Shown: positions 39,314 to 46,676 of the stretch, piece by piece | Numbering within the stretch: position 1 is the first letter of the stretch | Layout of the letters: each line of letters begins with the position of its first letter | Origin: JAAYBF01 sp963715445 | GTDB taxonomy: Bacteria; Actinomycetota; Thermoleophilia; Solirubrobacterales; Thermoleophilaceae | NCBI GenBank assembly: GCA_963715445.1 | Contig: OY970240.1 | Span: 1 to 64,000 of the forward strand | Length of the DNA stretch: 64,000 nucleotides | Direction of reading: 5' to 3' | Translations under genes and position numbers: made by a program | The notes under the pieces: model-generated | Told to the model about the DNA's origin: nothing | Database searches by the model: none | The model's input: only the letters and a program-made list of their open reading frames with translations

Positions 39314-41011
39314 ATGACACGCCTCAGCGGTTATCTGCTCCCCACCGAGAAGGAGCCTCCGGCGGACGCCGAGGCGGTCTCGCACCGCCTCATGGTCCGT
39401 GCGGGACTGATCCGCCAGCTGGGCGCGGGGATGTGGACCTATCTGCCGGCCGGGTGGCGGGCGCACCGCCGCACCGAGCAGATCATCCGCGAGGAGATGG
39501 ACTCGATCGGCGCGCAGGAGATGCTGATGCCGGTCCTGCAGCCGGCCGAGCCCTGGAGGCGCACGGGTCGCTACGAGATCGATGAGCTGTTCAAGCTGCA
39601 GGATCGCAAGGGAGCCGACCTGGTCCTGGCGATGACGCACGAGGAGGCGCTGACCTTCCACGTCGCCCGCGAGGTGCGCTCCTACCGCGACCTGCCCCTC
39701 CTGCTCTACCAGTTCCAGATCAAGGAGCGCGACGAGCCGCGCCCGCGCGCGGGCGTCCTGCGCACGCGCGAGTTCGTGATGAAGGACGCCTACTCGTTCG
39801 ACTGCGACGCCGAGGGGCTCGATCGCTCGTACGAGCTGAACGTAGGCGCCTACGACCGGATATTCGAGCGCTCGGGGATCGAGTGGTACCGCGTCGAGTC
39901 GGACGTCGGGATGATGGGCGGCGTCGGCGCGCACGAGTACATGGCGCCCTGCGCCGCGGGCGAGAACGAGGTCGCGCTCTCGGACGCGGGCTACGCCGCC
40001 AACGTCGAGATCGCGAGCGCGGAGGCCCAGCCCGTGGAGGGCCTCCCGGCTGCGCTCGGGGCGCCCGAGCCGGTCGACACGCCCGGCGCATCCTCGATCG
40101 AGGACGTCTCGCGCATGCTCGGGGTCCCCGAGGGGGCGCTGATCAAGGCGATGCCCATGATCAGGGAGGACGGGCAGCCGCTGCTCGTCCTGATCCGCGG
40201 CGACCACCGGCTCAACGAGATAAAGCTCCAGAACCACCTGGGAGTGCCCGCGCGGCAGGCGAGTGAGGACGAGATCCGCTCGGCATTCGGGGCTCCGCCC
40301 GGCTTCATCGGGCCGGTGGGCATCCGGGTGCCGGTGCTCGCCGACGAGGCACTGCGGGGCCTGCACGGCCTCGTGGCCGGCGCGAACGAGGAGGGACGCC
40401 ACCTGCGGGGGGTCGATCCGGGGCGCGACTTCGATCCGAGCTGGGGCGACGTTCGCGGCGTGGTCGCCGGAGACCGCTGCCCCAAGGGCTCCACGATCAG
40501 GATCGAGCCGGCGATCGAGGTGGGCAACATCTTCAAGCTCGGCACGCGCTACTCGGAGCCGCTTGGAGCCACCTACCTCGACGAGGGGGGCACCGAGCGC
40601 CACATCTGGATGGGCTCCTACGGCATCGGGCCGGCGCGCATCGTGGCGGCCGCCGTGGAGCAGTACGCCGACGAGCAGGGCATCTGCTGGCCGCGTGCGC
40701 TGGCTCCCTTCGACGTCGAGCTGGTGACGCTCGGCAAGGAGGGGGAGGAGGCGCGCGAGGTAGCCGACCGCCTCTACGGCGAGCTGACCGAGGCCGGGCT
40801 CGAGGTGCTGTACGACGACCGTGGCATCAGCCCGGGGCAGAAGTTCGCGGATGCCGAGCTGCTGGGATGCCCGCTGCGCCTGACCGTTGGGCGCAAGGGC
40901 ATCGAGGCGGGCGAGGTGGAGGTCCAGATCCGGCGTGGGCGCGAGCGCCGGTCCCTGCCGATCGAAGGGTCGGCGCAGGCGGCGGTGGACCTGTGGCGCG
41001 AGCTTCCCTGA
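39314..41011 (+). CDS. proS: prolyl-tRNA synthetase, bacterial type with editing domain
   Basis: 565-residue class II ProRS. Core motifs: GAGMWTYLPAGWRAHRR, EMLMPVLQPAEPW, REFVMKDAYSFD, and late GSYGIGPARIVAA. The YbaK-like INS editing domain (deacylating Ala-tRNA-Pro) lies at about residues 225-385 (VLIRGDHRLNEIKLQNHLG). ATG at 39314 gives MTRLSGYLLPTEKEPP. A separate YbaK protein is encoded at 48528-48980. Overlaps pgsA by 19 bases. Confidence 0.96.
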   Translation: MTRLSGYLLPTEKEPPADAEAVSHRLMVRAGLIRQLGAGMWTYLPAGWRAHRRTEQIIREEMDSIGAQEMLMPVLQPAEPWRRTGRYEIDELFKLQDRKGADLVLAMTHEEALTFHVAREVRSYRDLPLLLYQFQIKERDEPRPRAGVLRTREFVMKDAYSFDCDAEGLDRSYELNVGAYDRIFERSGIEWYRVESDVGMMGGVGAHEYMAPCAAGENEVALSDAGYAANVEIASAEAQPVEGLPAALGAPEPVDTPGASSIEDVSRMLGVPEGALIKAMPMIREDGQPLLVLIRGDHRLNEIKLQNHLGVPARQASEDEIRSAFGAPPGFIGPVGIRVPVLADEALRGLHGLVAGANEEGRHLRGVDPGRDFDPSWGDVRGVVAGDRCPKGSTIRIEPAIEVGNIFKLGTRYSEPLGATYLDEGGTERHIWMGSYGIGPARIVAAAVEQYADEQGICWPRALAPFDVELVTLGKEGEEAREVADRLYGELTEAGLEVLYDDRGISPGQKFADAELLGCPLRLTVGRKGIEAGEVEVQIRRGRERRSLPIEGSAQAAVDLWRELP

Positions 41012-41628
41012 GCACCCGGCGGCTGCTGGGCATCGACCGCTCCGGCGGGCCGCCGCCGGAGACCCTGAAGGGGCAGCCGCTGCGCCCCTGGACGCTTCCC
41101 AATGCGGTCTCCTATGTGCGCATCGCCCTGCTGCCCGTGTTCCTCGTGGTGGCGCTCGGCTCGGACGACGGGCGAGACGTCACCGCGGCGGCGCTCTTCT
41201 GGGTGATCGCCTGGGGGGACCAGCTCGATGGCTTCGTCGCGCGCGTGACGGGCCAGTACAGCCGCCTGGGCGCGCTGCTGGACCCGCTGACCGACCGTGC
41301 GCTCGTGCTGGCGGGGGCGGTTGTCTGCTGGCACTTCGAGCTTCTCCCGCGCTGGGCCCTGGCGGTGCTGGCCGCCCGCGAGCTCGTGATGCTCCTGCTC
41401 TCCCAGTGGGGGCTCCGAGCCGGAATGGACCTGAAGATCAACATGGTCGGCCGCTGGGCCGTCTGGCCGGTGATGCTCTCCGTGTTCCTGACCCTGCTGG
41501 TGGACACCTGGGTCGCGACGGCGTCCCTCTACCTCGGCCTCGCGCTGACGCTCTGGGCCACGGCGATCTACCTGCGCGACGGCCTGGCATTCGTGCAGCA
41601 GCGCGACCGACCCTCAAGCTCGACTTGA
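40993..41628 (+). CDS. CDP-alcohol phosphatidyltransferase (PgsA-like)
   Basis: 211-residue membrane phosphatidyltransferase. The CDP-alcohol signature is complete: GDQLDGFVARVTGQYSRLG followed by ALLDPLTDRALV. N-terminal WTLPNAVSYVRIALLP is typical of PgsA enzymes making phosphatidylglycerophosphate or a related lipid; the acceptor cannot be decided. Its place upstream of the FHA-MerR pair resembles pgsA2-garA-merR in mycobacteria. GTG start inside the end of proS. Confidence 0.9.
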   Translation: MARASLSTRRLLGIDRSGGPPPETLKGQPLRPWTLPNAVSYVRIALLPVFLVVALGSDDGRDVTAAALFWVIAWGDQLDGFVARVTGQYSRLGALLDPLTDRALVLAGAVVCWHFELLPRWALAVLAARELVMLLLSQWGLRAGMDLKINMVGRWAVWPVMLSVFLTLLVDTWVATASLYLGLALTLWATAIYLRDGLAFVQQRDRPSSST

Positions 41629-41638
41629 CGCCTGGCTC

Positions 41639-41644
41639 TATACT
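41639..41644 (+). promoter_or_regulatory. -10 box upstream of the RsiG-like gene
   Basis: TATACT at 41639-41644 with predicted start near 41651. The 5' UTR carries AAAGGA at 41664-41669, 10 nt before the ATG. No convincing -35 at 16-18 nt, so another sigma factor or an activator could be involved. Confidence 0.5.
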
Positions 41645-41679
41645 CGGCTTCACGACGACTCTGAAAGGACTCACGAGCG

Positions 41680-41940
41680 ATGGACGACGACACCTTCCCT
41701 GATCTCGGCGCACTGACCGACCAGGAGCTCAAGGACCTGATCCAGGCCCTCACGGAGGAGGAGCAGGAAGTCTCGTATCGCCGCAGGATCCTTCACGGCA
41801 AGATCGACATCCTCCGCGCCGAGCTCGTCAACCGCCTGCGCAAGCTCCATCAGGACGGCGAGTCCGCGATCAGCGGAGCCGACGTCGAGCAGCTGACGAA
41901 CATCCTCGCGGGCAAGGCGATGCCCGACAGCGAGCGCTGA
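41680..41940 (+). CDS. RsiG-like c-di-GMP-binding anti-sigma candidate (single motif)
   Basis: 86 residues, almost entirely helical: LTDQELKDLIQALTEEEQ leads into a long coiled-coil-type helix. Residues E28, S32, R35, H39 and D43 fit the RsiG c-di-GMP signature E-x3-S-x2-R-x3-(Q/D)-x3-D, with His at the fourth place. Streptomyces RsiG has two such helices in one chain and holds sigma WhiG; the Rubrobacter form has one and works as a homodimer, which this length matches. No WhiG-like sigma gene is visible here. Role inferred from motif and size. Confidence 0.75.
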   Translation: MDDDTFPDLGALTDQELKDLIQALTEEEQEVSYRRRILHGKIDILRAELVNRLRKLHQDGESAISGADVEQLTNILAGKAMPDSER

Positions 41941-41950
41941 CTGGAGCTCC

Positions 41951-42412
41951 ATGCACTGTCCGGAATGCGGCTTCGGCAACCCGGAGGGCGCCAACTACTG
42001 TCAGAAGTGCGGCGCCTTCCTGAGCGAGGCGGAGGCGTCTCCAGGGGACACCACGGCCTCGTACCAGCTCGACGAGGCGGGCGAGCTGAGGCCGGTGGAC
42101 ATCGAGCAGGTCACCGCCGAGGGCGCGACGCTCGCGATCCGCTCCGGAGGCGGGCGCGCCGGCGAGGTCTTCCAGCTCGCGGGAGAGCGGATGACGATCG
42201 GGCGCAGCCCCGACGCGGAGGTGTTCCTCGACGACGTCACCGTCTCGCGCAACCACGCGCTGCTGGTGAGGCGGCGAGACGGCCTCTACGTCGACGACCT
42301 CGGCTCTCTCAACGGCACCTATGTCAACCGCGGCCGGATCGAGTCCCATCGCCTCCAGAACGGCGATGAGCTGCAGGTCGGCAAGTACAAGCTCACCTAC
42401 CTCGAGCGATGA
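41951..42412 (+). CDS. zinc-ribbon FHA-domain protein (GarA/OdhI-like)
   Basis: 153 residues. N-terminal zinc ribbon C3-x2-C6 ... C17-x2-C20, then DTTASYQ (Thr34-Thr35), a position reminiscent of the PknB/PknG phosphorylation TT of GarA/OdhI. FHA domain at about 62-150: MTIGRSPDAEVFLDD, TVSRNHALL, GSLNGTYVN. Known relatives switch 2-oxoglutarate metabolism when unphosphorylated; here the zinc ribbon is an addition. Overlaps the MerR gene by ATGA. Confidence 0.85.
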   Translation: MHCPECGFGNPEGANYCQKCGAFLSEAEASPGDTTASYQLDEAGELRPVDIEQVTAEGATLAIRSGGGRAGEVFQLAGERMTIGRSPDAEVFLDDVTVSRNHALLVRRRDGLYVDDLGSLNGTYVNRGRIESHRLQNGDELQVGKYKLTYLER

Positions 42413-43155
42413 GCGCCGAGGCCGGCACCGAGGCAGTGCCGTCGGACGGCGCACCCTCGCGCGGCAAGTCCCTGACGATCGGAGCCGTCTGCAAGCAGCT
42501 GGAGCGCGAGTTCCCGGACATCTCGATCTCGAAGATCCGCTACCTGGAGGATCAGAAGCTGCTCACGCCCCGGCGCACCGCCGGCGGCTACCGCCTCTTC
42601 AGCTCCTCCGACGTCGGCCGCCTGCGCACGATCCTGAGGCTCCAGCGCGACGAGTTCCTGCCGCTGCGGGTGATCCGCCAGGAGCTCGCCGCGGGGCGGG
42701 CGGACCAGGACATCGGCAGCTCGAACGCGGCGCCGGACGCAAAGACGCTTCGCCGGGCGACCGTCTCAGGCCCGAAGGAGTCGCTCTACCCGCTGGACGA
42801 CGTGCTGGCGGACACCGGCGCCGACGCGGCGCTCGTCAAGGAGCTGGAGGACTACGGAGTCGTCCATCCCGTGAAGCAGGGCGGCGAGCGGCTCTACGAC
42901 GAGACCGAGCGCGAGATCGTGCGGGCCGTGACCGAGCTCCAGCGCTTCGGCGTCGGCGGCCGCAACCTGCGCGTGTTCCGCACCTCGGCGGACCGCGAGG
43001 CGGCGCTGCTCGAGCAGATCCTGGCCCCGGCACTGCGCTCGCGCAACCCCGAGCGCCGCAAGGAGGCCGTCGAGGCGCTCGAGAACCTGGCGGCGATCGC
43101 CTCGCACCTCAAGCACCTTCTGCTGATCAGGGATCTGCGCAAGCTCACGCAGTGA
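42409..43155 (+). CDS. MerR-family regulator (FtsR-like)
   Basis: 248 residues. Winged-helix MerR DNA-binding domain at about 20-90 (LTIGAVCKQLEREFPDISIS, KIRYLEDQKLLTPRRTAGGY, RLFSSSDVGRLRTILRL) and a helical C-terminal part without Cys clusters. Directly downstream of an FHA gene, as for the FtsR-type regulator next to garA in mycobacteria and corynebacteria, where it activates ftsZ. DNA target unknown here. Confidence 0.88.
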   Translation: MSAEAGTEAVPSDGAPSRGKSLTIGAVCKQLEREFPDISISKIRYLEDQKLLTPRRTAGGYRLFSSSDVGRLRTILRLQRDEFLPLRVIRQELAAGRADQDIGSSNAAPDAKTLRRATVSGPKESLYPLDDVLADTGADAALVKELEDYGVVHPVKQGGERLYDETEREIVRAVTELQRFGVGGRNLRVFRTSADREAALLEQILAPALRSRNPERRKEAVEALENLAAIASHLKHLLLIRDLRKLTQ

Positions 43156-43162
43156 CGCTGGG

Positions 43163-43624
43163 ATGCTGACGGTCACTCGCCGCCGGAGCCTGCCGGCCAC
43201 CCCCGAGCGCATCTGGTCGATCGTCTCCGAGCCGGAGCGGCTGGCGGAGTGGTGGCCCGCCGTGCAGCGAGTGGAGGACGTCGGCTCCGGAACGTGGACG
43301 ACCGTGCTCAAGCCGCCCAGGGGCGGCAGGCCGGTTCGCGTGGACTACACGCTGCTCGAGTCCGAGCATCCGCGCCGGCGGGCCTGGCGGCAGGAGGTGG
43401 AGGAGTCGCCCTTCGAGCGGCTCTTCAAGTCGGTGACCACCGAGCTGACGCTCGAGCCGGCGCCCGACGGGCGCACCCAGGCCGCGCTCGAGGAGCAGGT
43501 GGCCCTGCGCGGCTTCTCCCGCTTCGGCGGGCTTCAGATCCGCCGCGCGACCCGGCGCAAGCTCGACGCCGCGCTCGCGGGCCTCGAGGAGCGGATCCTC
43601 GCGTCAGGGTGGGCGGCCTCGTGA
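43163..43624 (+). CDS. SRPBCC family protein
   Basis: 153 residues with the START/SRPBCC pattern: VTRRRSLPATPERIWSIVSE, WWPAVQRVEDVGSG, VDYTLLES, and a long C-terminal helix (RRATRRKLDAALAGLEERIL). A hydrophobic-ligand pocket is expected; the ligand is unknown. Overlaps the next flavoenzyme gene by GTGA, hinting at a lipid-related pairing. Confidence 0.85.
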   Translation: MLTVTRRRSLPATPERIWSIVSEPERLAEWWPAVQRVEDVGSGTWTTVLKPPRGGRPVRVDYTLLESEHPRRRAWRQEVEESPFERLFKSVTTELTLEPAPDGRTQAALEEQVALRGFSRFGGLQIRRATRRKLDAALAGLEERILASGWAAS

Positions 43625-45243
43625 GGTGGTGGGGCTGGGGCGAGGACGCCGACGCGATCGCGCTTCCCGACGCGGCCCTCTCGCTCCTGCGCGACGAGCT
43701 CGGCCTCCCACCGGACGCACATGGGGAGCGCGTGGCGATTGAGCAGGTCGCGCTCGAGGAGACGCGGCTCTCAGGCGCTGCGCGTGAGGCGCTCGTCGCC
43801 GTGGTGGGGGAGCCGGGAGTGCTCTCCGATCGCACGGCGAGGATCATGCACTCCGCCGGCAGGAGCTATCCGGACCTCGTTCGCCTGAGGTCCGGCCAGG
43901 CGCTGGCCGCGCCTGATGCGGTGGTCGTGCCGAGCGGGGTCGATCAGGTGGCGGCGCTGCTCTCGGCCTGCGGCGAGCACGGCATCGCCGTCATCCCATT
44001 CGGCGGTGGCACGAGCGTCGTGGGCGGAGTCGAAGCGCTGCGCGGCAGGCACGCCGCCGCCGTCTCGCTCGACCTGACCCGCCTCGATCGCGTGGTCGAC
44101 GTGGACCGCAAGTCCCTCACCGCGACCTTCGAGCCCGGCCTCATGGGCCCCGAGCTGGAGCGCCGCCTGGCGGGCGAGGGGCTGACGCTCGGACACTTCC
44201 CGCAGTCGTTCGAGTTCTCGACGGTGGGCGGCTGGGTGGCCACCCGCTCCGCTGGACAGGCATCCACCGGATATGGGCGGATCGACGAGCTAGTCCAGGC
44301 CGTGAGGCTCACCGCTCCCGCGGGCGAGCTGACCACATCGAACATCCCGGCGAGTGCGGCCGGCCCTTCCCTGCGCGAGCTCGTGGTGGGCTCCGAGGGG
44401 GCCCTGGGGGTGATCACCGCGGCGACGCTGCGCGTGCGTCCGGCGCCGAGCGAGCGGCGCTACGAGGGCTGGTCGTTTCGCTCCTTCGAGGAGGGCGTCG
44501 CCGCGTTCCGGGCGATCGAGCAGGCAGGCGCCGCGCCCGACGTCGCGCGGCTCTCGGACGAGCACGAGACACGCCTGACGATGGCTCTCAGCTCCAGCGG
44601 CAGCACCGCGGAGCGGTTCGGCAAGGCTTACCTGCGCGCACGCGGGCACGTCGGCGGCTGCCTCGCCTTCACCGGGTTCGAGGGCGAGCAGGGCGCCGTG
44701 GCCGCACGGCGGGGGCGCACAGCCGAGATGCTGCGCGCCGCCGGGGCCGTGTCGCTCGGAGAGCGGCCGGGGCAGGCGTGGCTGCGCGGACGCTTCGCGG
44801 CGCCGTACCTGCGCGACGAGCTGCTGGACCGCGGGGTGATGGTGGAGACGCTGGAGAGCGCAACCACGTGGCGCAACCTCGACGTCCTGTACGCAGCCGT
44901 CGGCGAGGCGCTGCGCACCGCGCTGACCGGGCGCGGCACGCCCCCGGCGGTGATGTGCCACGTGTCCCACCTGTATCCATCGGGCGCTTCGCTCTACTAC
45001 ACCTTCCTCGCAAGGCAGGAGCGGGGAGCGGAGATCGAGCAGTGGCGCGATGCCAAGAAGGCCGCAACCGACGCGATCCTCGCTCACGGCGGCACGCTGA
45101 CCCATCATCACGGCGTCGGCATGGACCACCGCGAGTGGATGCCAGCCGAGATCGGAGAGCTCGGAGTGGATGCCCTGCGCGCGGTCAAGGAGCGCTTCGA
45201 CCCGACCGGGATCATGAATCCCGGCAAGCTGCTGCCGGGTTAG
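43621..45243 (+). CDS. FAD-linked oxidase, alkyl-DHAP synthase-like
   Basis: 540 residues of the VAO/PCMH flavoprotein family. PFGGGTSVVGGVEAL is the FAD PP-loop. GHFPQSFEFSTVGGWVATRS, GQASTGYGRIDELV and the C-terminal HHHGVGMDHREWMP are the strongest matches to alkylglycerone-phosphate synthase, which swaps an acyl for an alkyl chain on DHAP. FDPTGIMNPGKLLPG ends it. Ether-lipid synthesis is therefore possible, though many bacterial relatives are unassigned. GTG start. Confidence 0.88.
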   Translation: MRWWGWGEDADAIALPDAALSLLRDELGLPPDAHGERVAIEQVALEETRLSGAAREALVAVVGEPGVLSDRTARIMHSAGRSYPDLVRLRSGQALAAPDAVVVPSGVDQVAALLSACGEHGIAVIPFGGGTSVVGGVEALRGRHAAAVSLDLTRLDRVVDVDRKSLTATFEPGLMGPELERRLAGEGLTLGHFPQSFEFSTVGGWVATRSAGQASTGYGRIDELVQAVRLTAPAGELTTSNIPASAAGPSLRELVVGSEGALGVITAATLRVRPAPSERRYEGWSFRSFEEGVAAFRAIEQAGAAPDVARLSDEHETRLTMALSSSGSTAERFGKAYLRARGHVGGCLAFTGFEGEQGAVAARRGRTAEMLRAAGAVSLGERPGQAWLRGRFAAPYLRDELLDRGVMVETLESATTWRNLDVLYAAVGEALRTALTGRGTPPAVMCHVSHLYPSGASLYYTFLARQERGAEIEQWRDAKKAATDAILAHGGTLTHHHGVGMDHREWMPAEIGELGVDALRAVKERFDPTGIMNPGKLLPG

Positions 45244-45249
45244 GCGGCG

Positions 45250-46200
45250 CTAAGGAGCGGGAGTGGTGGTGGTGCTCGCCGAGTCTTCCTCGACGGGGAC
45301 CATCTTGCTGATCTCGCCGCGCAGGACGGTCTGCCCGGAGTGGCTCGGATCGCCCTCCACCTCTTCGCGGGAGACGTCGATGAACTTGTAGCGCTCGTAG
45401 TTCTCGGGAAGCTTCGCTATCCCGGAGAAGAGGCCCTGAGCGTCGGCGTACTGCGCGCCGAGCGACTTGGCGTCCTGCTTCGAGTTGTAGAGCCAGACCT
45501 GGTAGGCGCTGTCCTGCTTGGTGGCCTTGAGCTGCGCCTGGACGCCGATCTGCTCTCCGTCGCCCTGACGGCTGAAGATCGCGATGCCGGCGAACTTCTT
45601 GTTGCCGCCTGAGGGGGGAAGCAGTGGCAGCTGACCCAGGAGCTCCGGCTCGGCCTGATCGGCGCCGTCGCCGCTGGCGTCGTCGCCGTCGCCGGTGACG
45701 AGGCCGATCGGCCAGACCAGGACGAAGAGCGCCAGGAGGATCGCGAGGGCGGCCCCACCGATGATTCGGCGCCGCTTCACGAGCGCCTGCGCCTCTGGCG
45801 TGAGGGAGCGCGCGCCTGCGCCGGGGGCGCGCTCTACGGCCGCGTCGCCCGCGGGGACGCTGGGGATCTCGCCGGGGCCGTAGAGGTGGCTGAGGGAGTC
45901 GAGTACCGAGCGTGCCCAGCCGCGAGCGGCCTCTGACCGGCGGAGGTGCCCGCGCGTGGCGGCGGCCTCGGGGCCCGGCTGCTGGTTGAGCAGGTAGTCG
46001 GCTAGCTTGCCGCGCCAGCCCTCCTCGACGGCCTCCGCGCTCACCGGAGCGAGCGTCGTGAGCGCCTCGCACGCCAGCTCACGCACGCGGACCACGGGGA
46101 TCCCGAGGGTGTCCGCGAGCTCGTCGTAGCCCTGTCCGCGCCGCAGCAGCAGGTCGAGGATCGCGCGCTGCTCGGAGGAAAGCTGATCGTAGGTAGCCAT
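45250..46200 (-). CDS. sigma-region-4-like HTH fused to membrane anchor and RskA-like domain
   Basis: 316 residues. Residues 5-50 (LSSEQRAILDLLLRRGQGYD, ELADTLGIPVVRVRELACEA) look like sigma-70 region 4. A helical segment at 60-106, a basic stop, and one membrane helix (146-168) follow. The outer part (FAGIAIFSRQGDGEQIGVQA, AYQVWLYNSK, LPENYERYKFIDVSREEVEG) resembles the anti-sigma-K (RskA) C-terminal domain. No sigma region 2 and no zinc HxxxCxxC. ATG at 46200; divergent from the thioesterase with overlapping promoter DNA. Function inferred only. Confidence 0.75.
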   Translation of the reverse strand: MATYDQLSSEQRAILDLLLRRGQGYDELADTLGIPVVRVRELACEALTTLAPVSAEAVEEGWRGKLADYLLNQQPGPEAAATRGHLRRSEAARGWARSVLDSLSHLYGPGEIPSVPAGDAAVERAPGAGARSLTPEAQALVKRRRIIGGAALAILLALFVLVWPIGLVTGDGDDASGDGADQAEPELLGQLPLLPPSGGNKKFAGIAIFSRQGDGEQIGVQAQLKATKQDSAYQVWLYNSKQDAKSLGAQYADAQGLFSGIAKLPENYERYKFIDVSREEVEGDPSHSGQTVLRGEISKMVPVEEDSASTTTTPAP

Positions 46201-46214
46201 GCGGCGCAGAACGA

Positions 46215-46220
46215 TAGCCT
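46215..46220 (+). promoter_or_regulatory. -10 box of the PaaI-type thioesterase
   Basis: TAGCCT ends 7 nt before the GTG at 46228 and only 4 nt before the ATG at 46225. It abuts a TATCGT on the opposite strand that could serve the divergent membrane protein gene. Confidence 0.45.
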
Positions 46221-46227
46221 GCGGATG

Positions 46228-46653
46228 GTGATCGACGATGCAGAGCTGGCCGAGCGCGTCGCCCGCAGCCTCGACGGCACGCTCGGATTCAAGATCGGGG
46301 ACGTCTCCGAGGATCACGCCACCGGCAGCTTCGAGGTGGTCGACGCGGTGCGCCAGCCGCTGGGGATCGTGCACGGCGGCGCCTATGCGGCGATGGCGGA
46401 GACCCTCGCATCGGCAACGACCTTCATGTTCGTCCGCGAGGGCGGGGAGATCGCCGTCGGGCAGTCGAACCTGACCAGCTTCCTGCGCCCCGTGGCGAGC
46501 GGGACCGTGCACGCCGAGGCACGGCGCCGACACCGCGGGCGCACCAGCTGGGTGTGGGAGGTCGACTTCACCGACGACGACGGCCGGCTGTGCGCGACCT
46601 CGCGCATCACGATGGCGATCCGGCCGATGCCGGACGCGGCCGACCGGCCCTAG
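46228..46653 (+). CDS. PaaI-family hotdog thioesterase
   Basis: 141 residues, single hotdog domain. IVHGGAYAAMAETLAS contains the HGG motif and catalytic acidic residue, and SNLTSFLRPVASGTVHAEAR is the second conserved strand pair. A small acyl-CoA thioester is the likely substrate. GTG at 46228 is preferred for its distance from the -10 box; ATG at 46225 adds one residue. Convergent with nadE, 7 bp apart. Confidence 0.88.
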   Translation: MIDDAELAERVARSLDGTLGFKIGDVSEDHATGSFEVVDAVRQPLGIVHGGAYAAMAETLASATTFMFVREGGEIAVGQSNLTSFLRPVASGTVHAEARRRHRGRTSWVWEVDFTDDDGRLCATSRITMAIRPMPDAADRP

Positions 46654-46676
46654 CGCGCCTTCAGTCCAGGGCGCGC
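46653..46676. terminator. possible bidirectional hairpin between convergent genes
   Basis: GCGCGCC (46653-46659)/GGCGCGC (46670-46676) with a 10-nt loop spans the stops of the thioesterase and nadE. No U-tract on either side, so a weak terminator at best. Confidence 0.3.
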
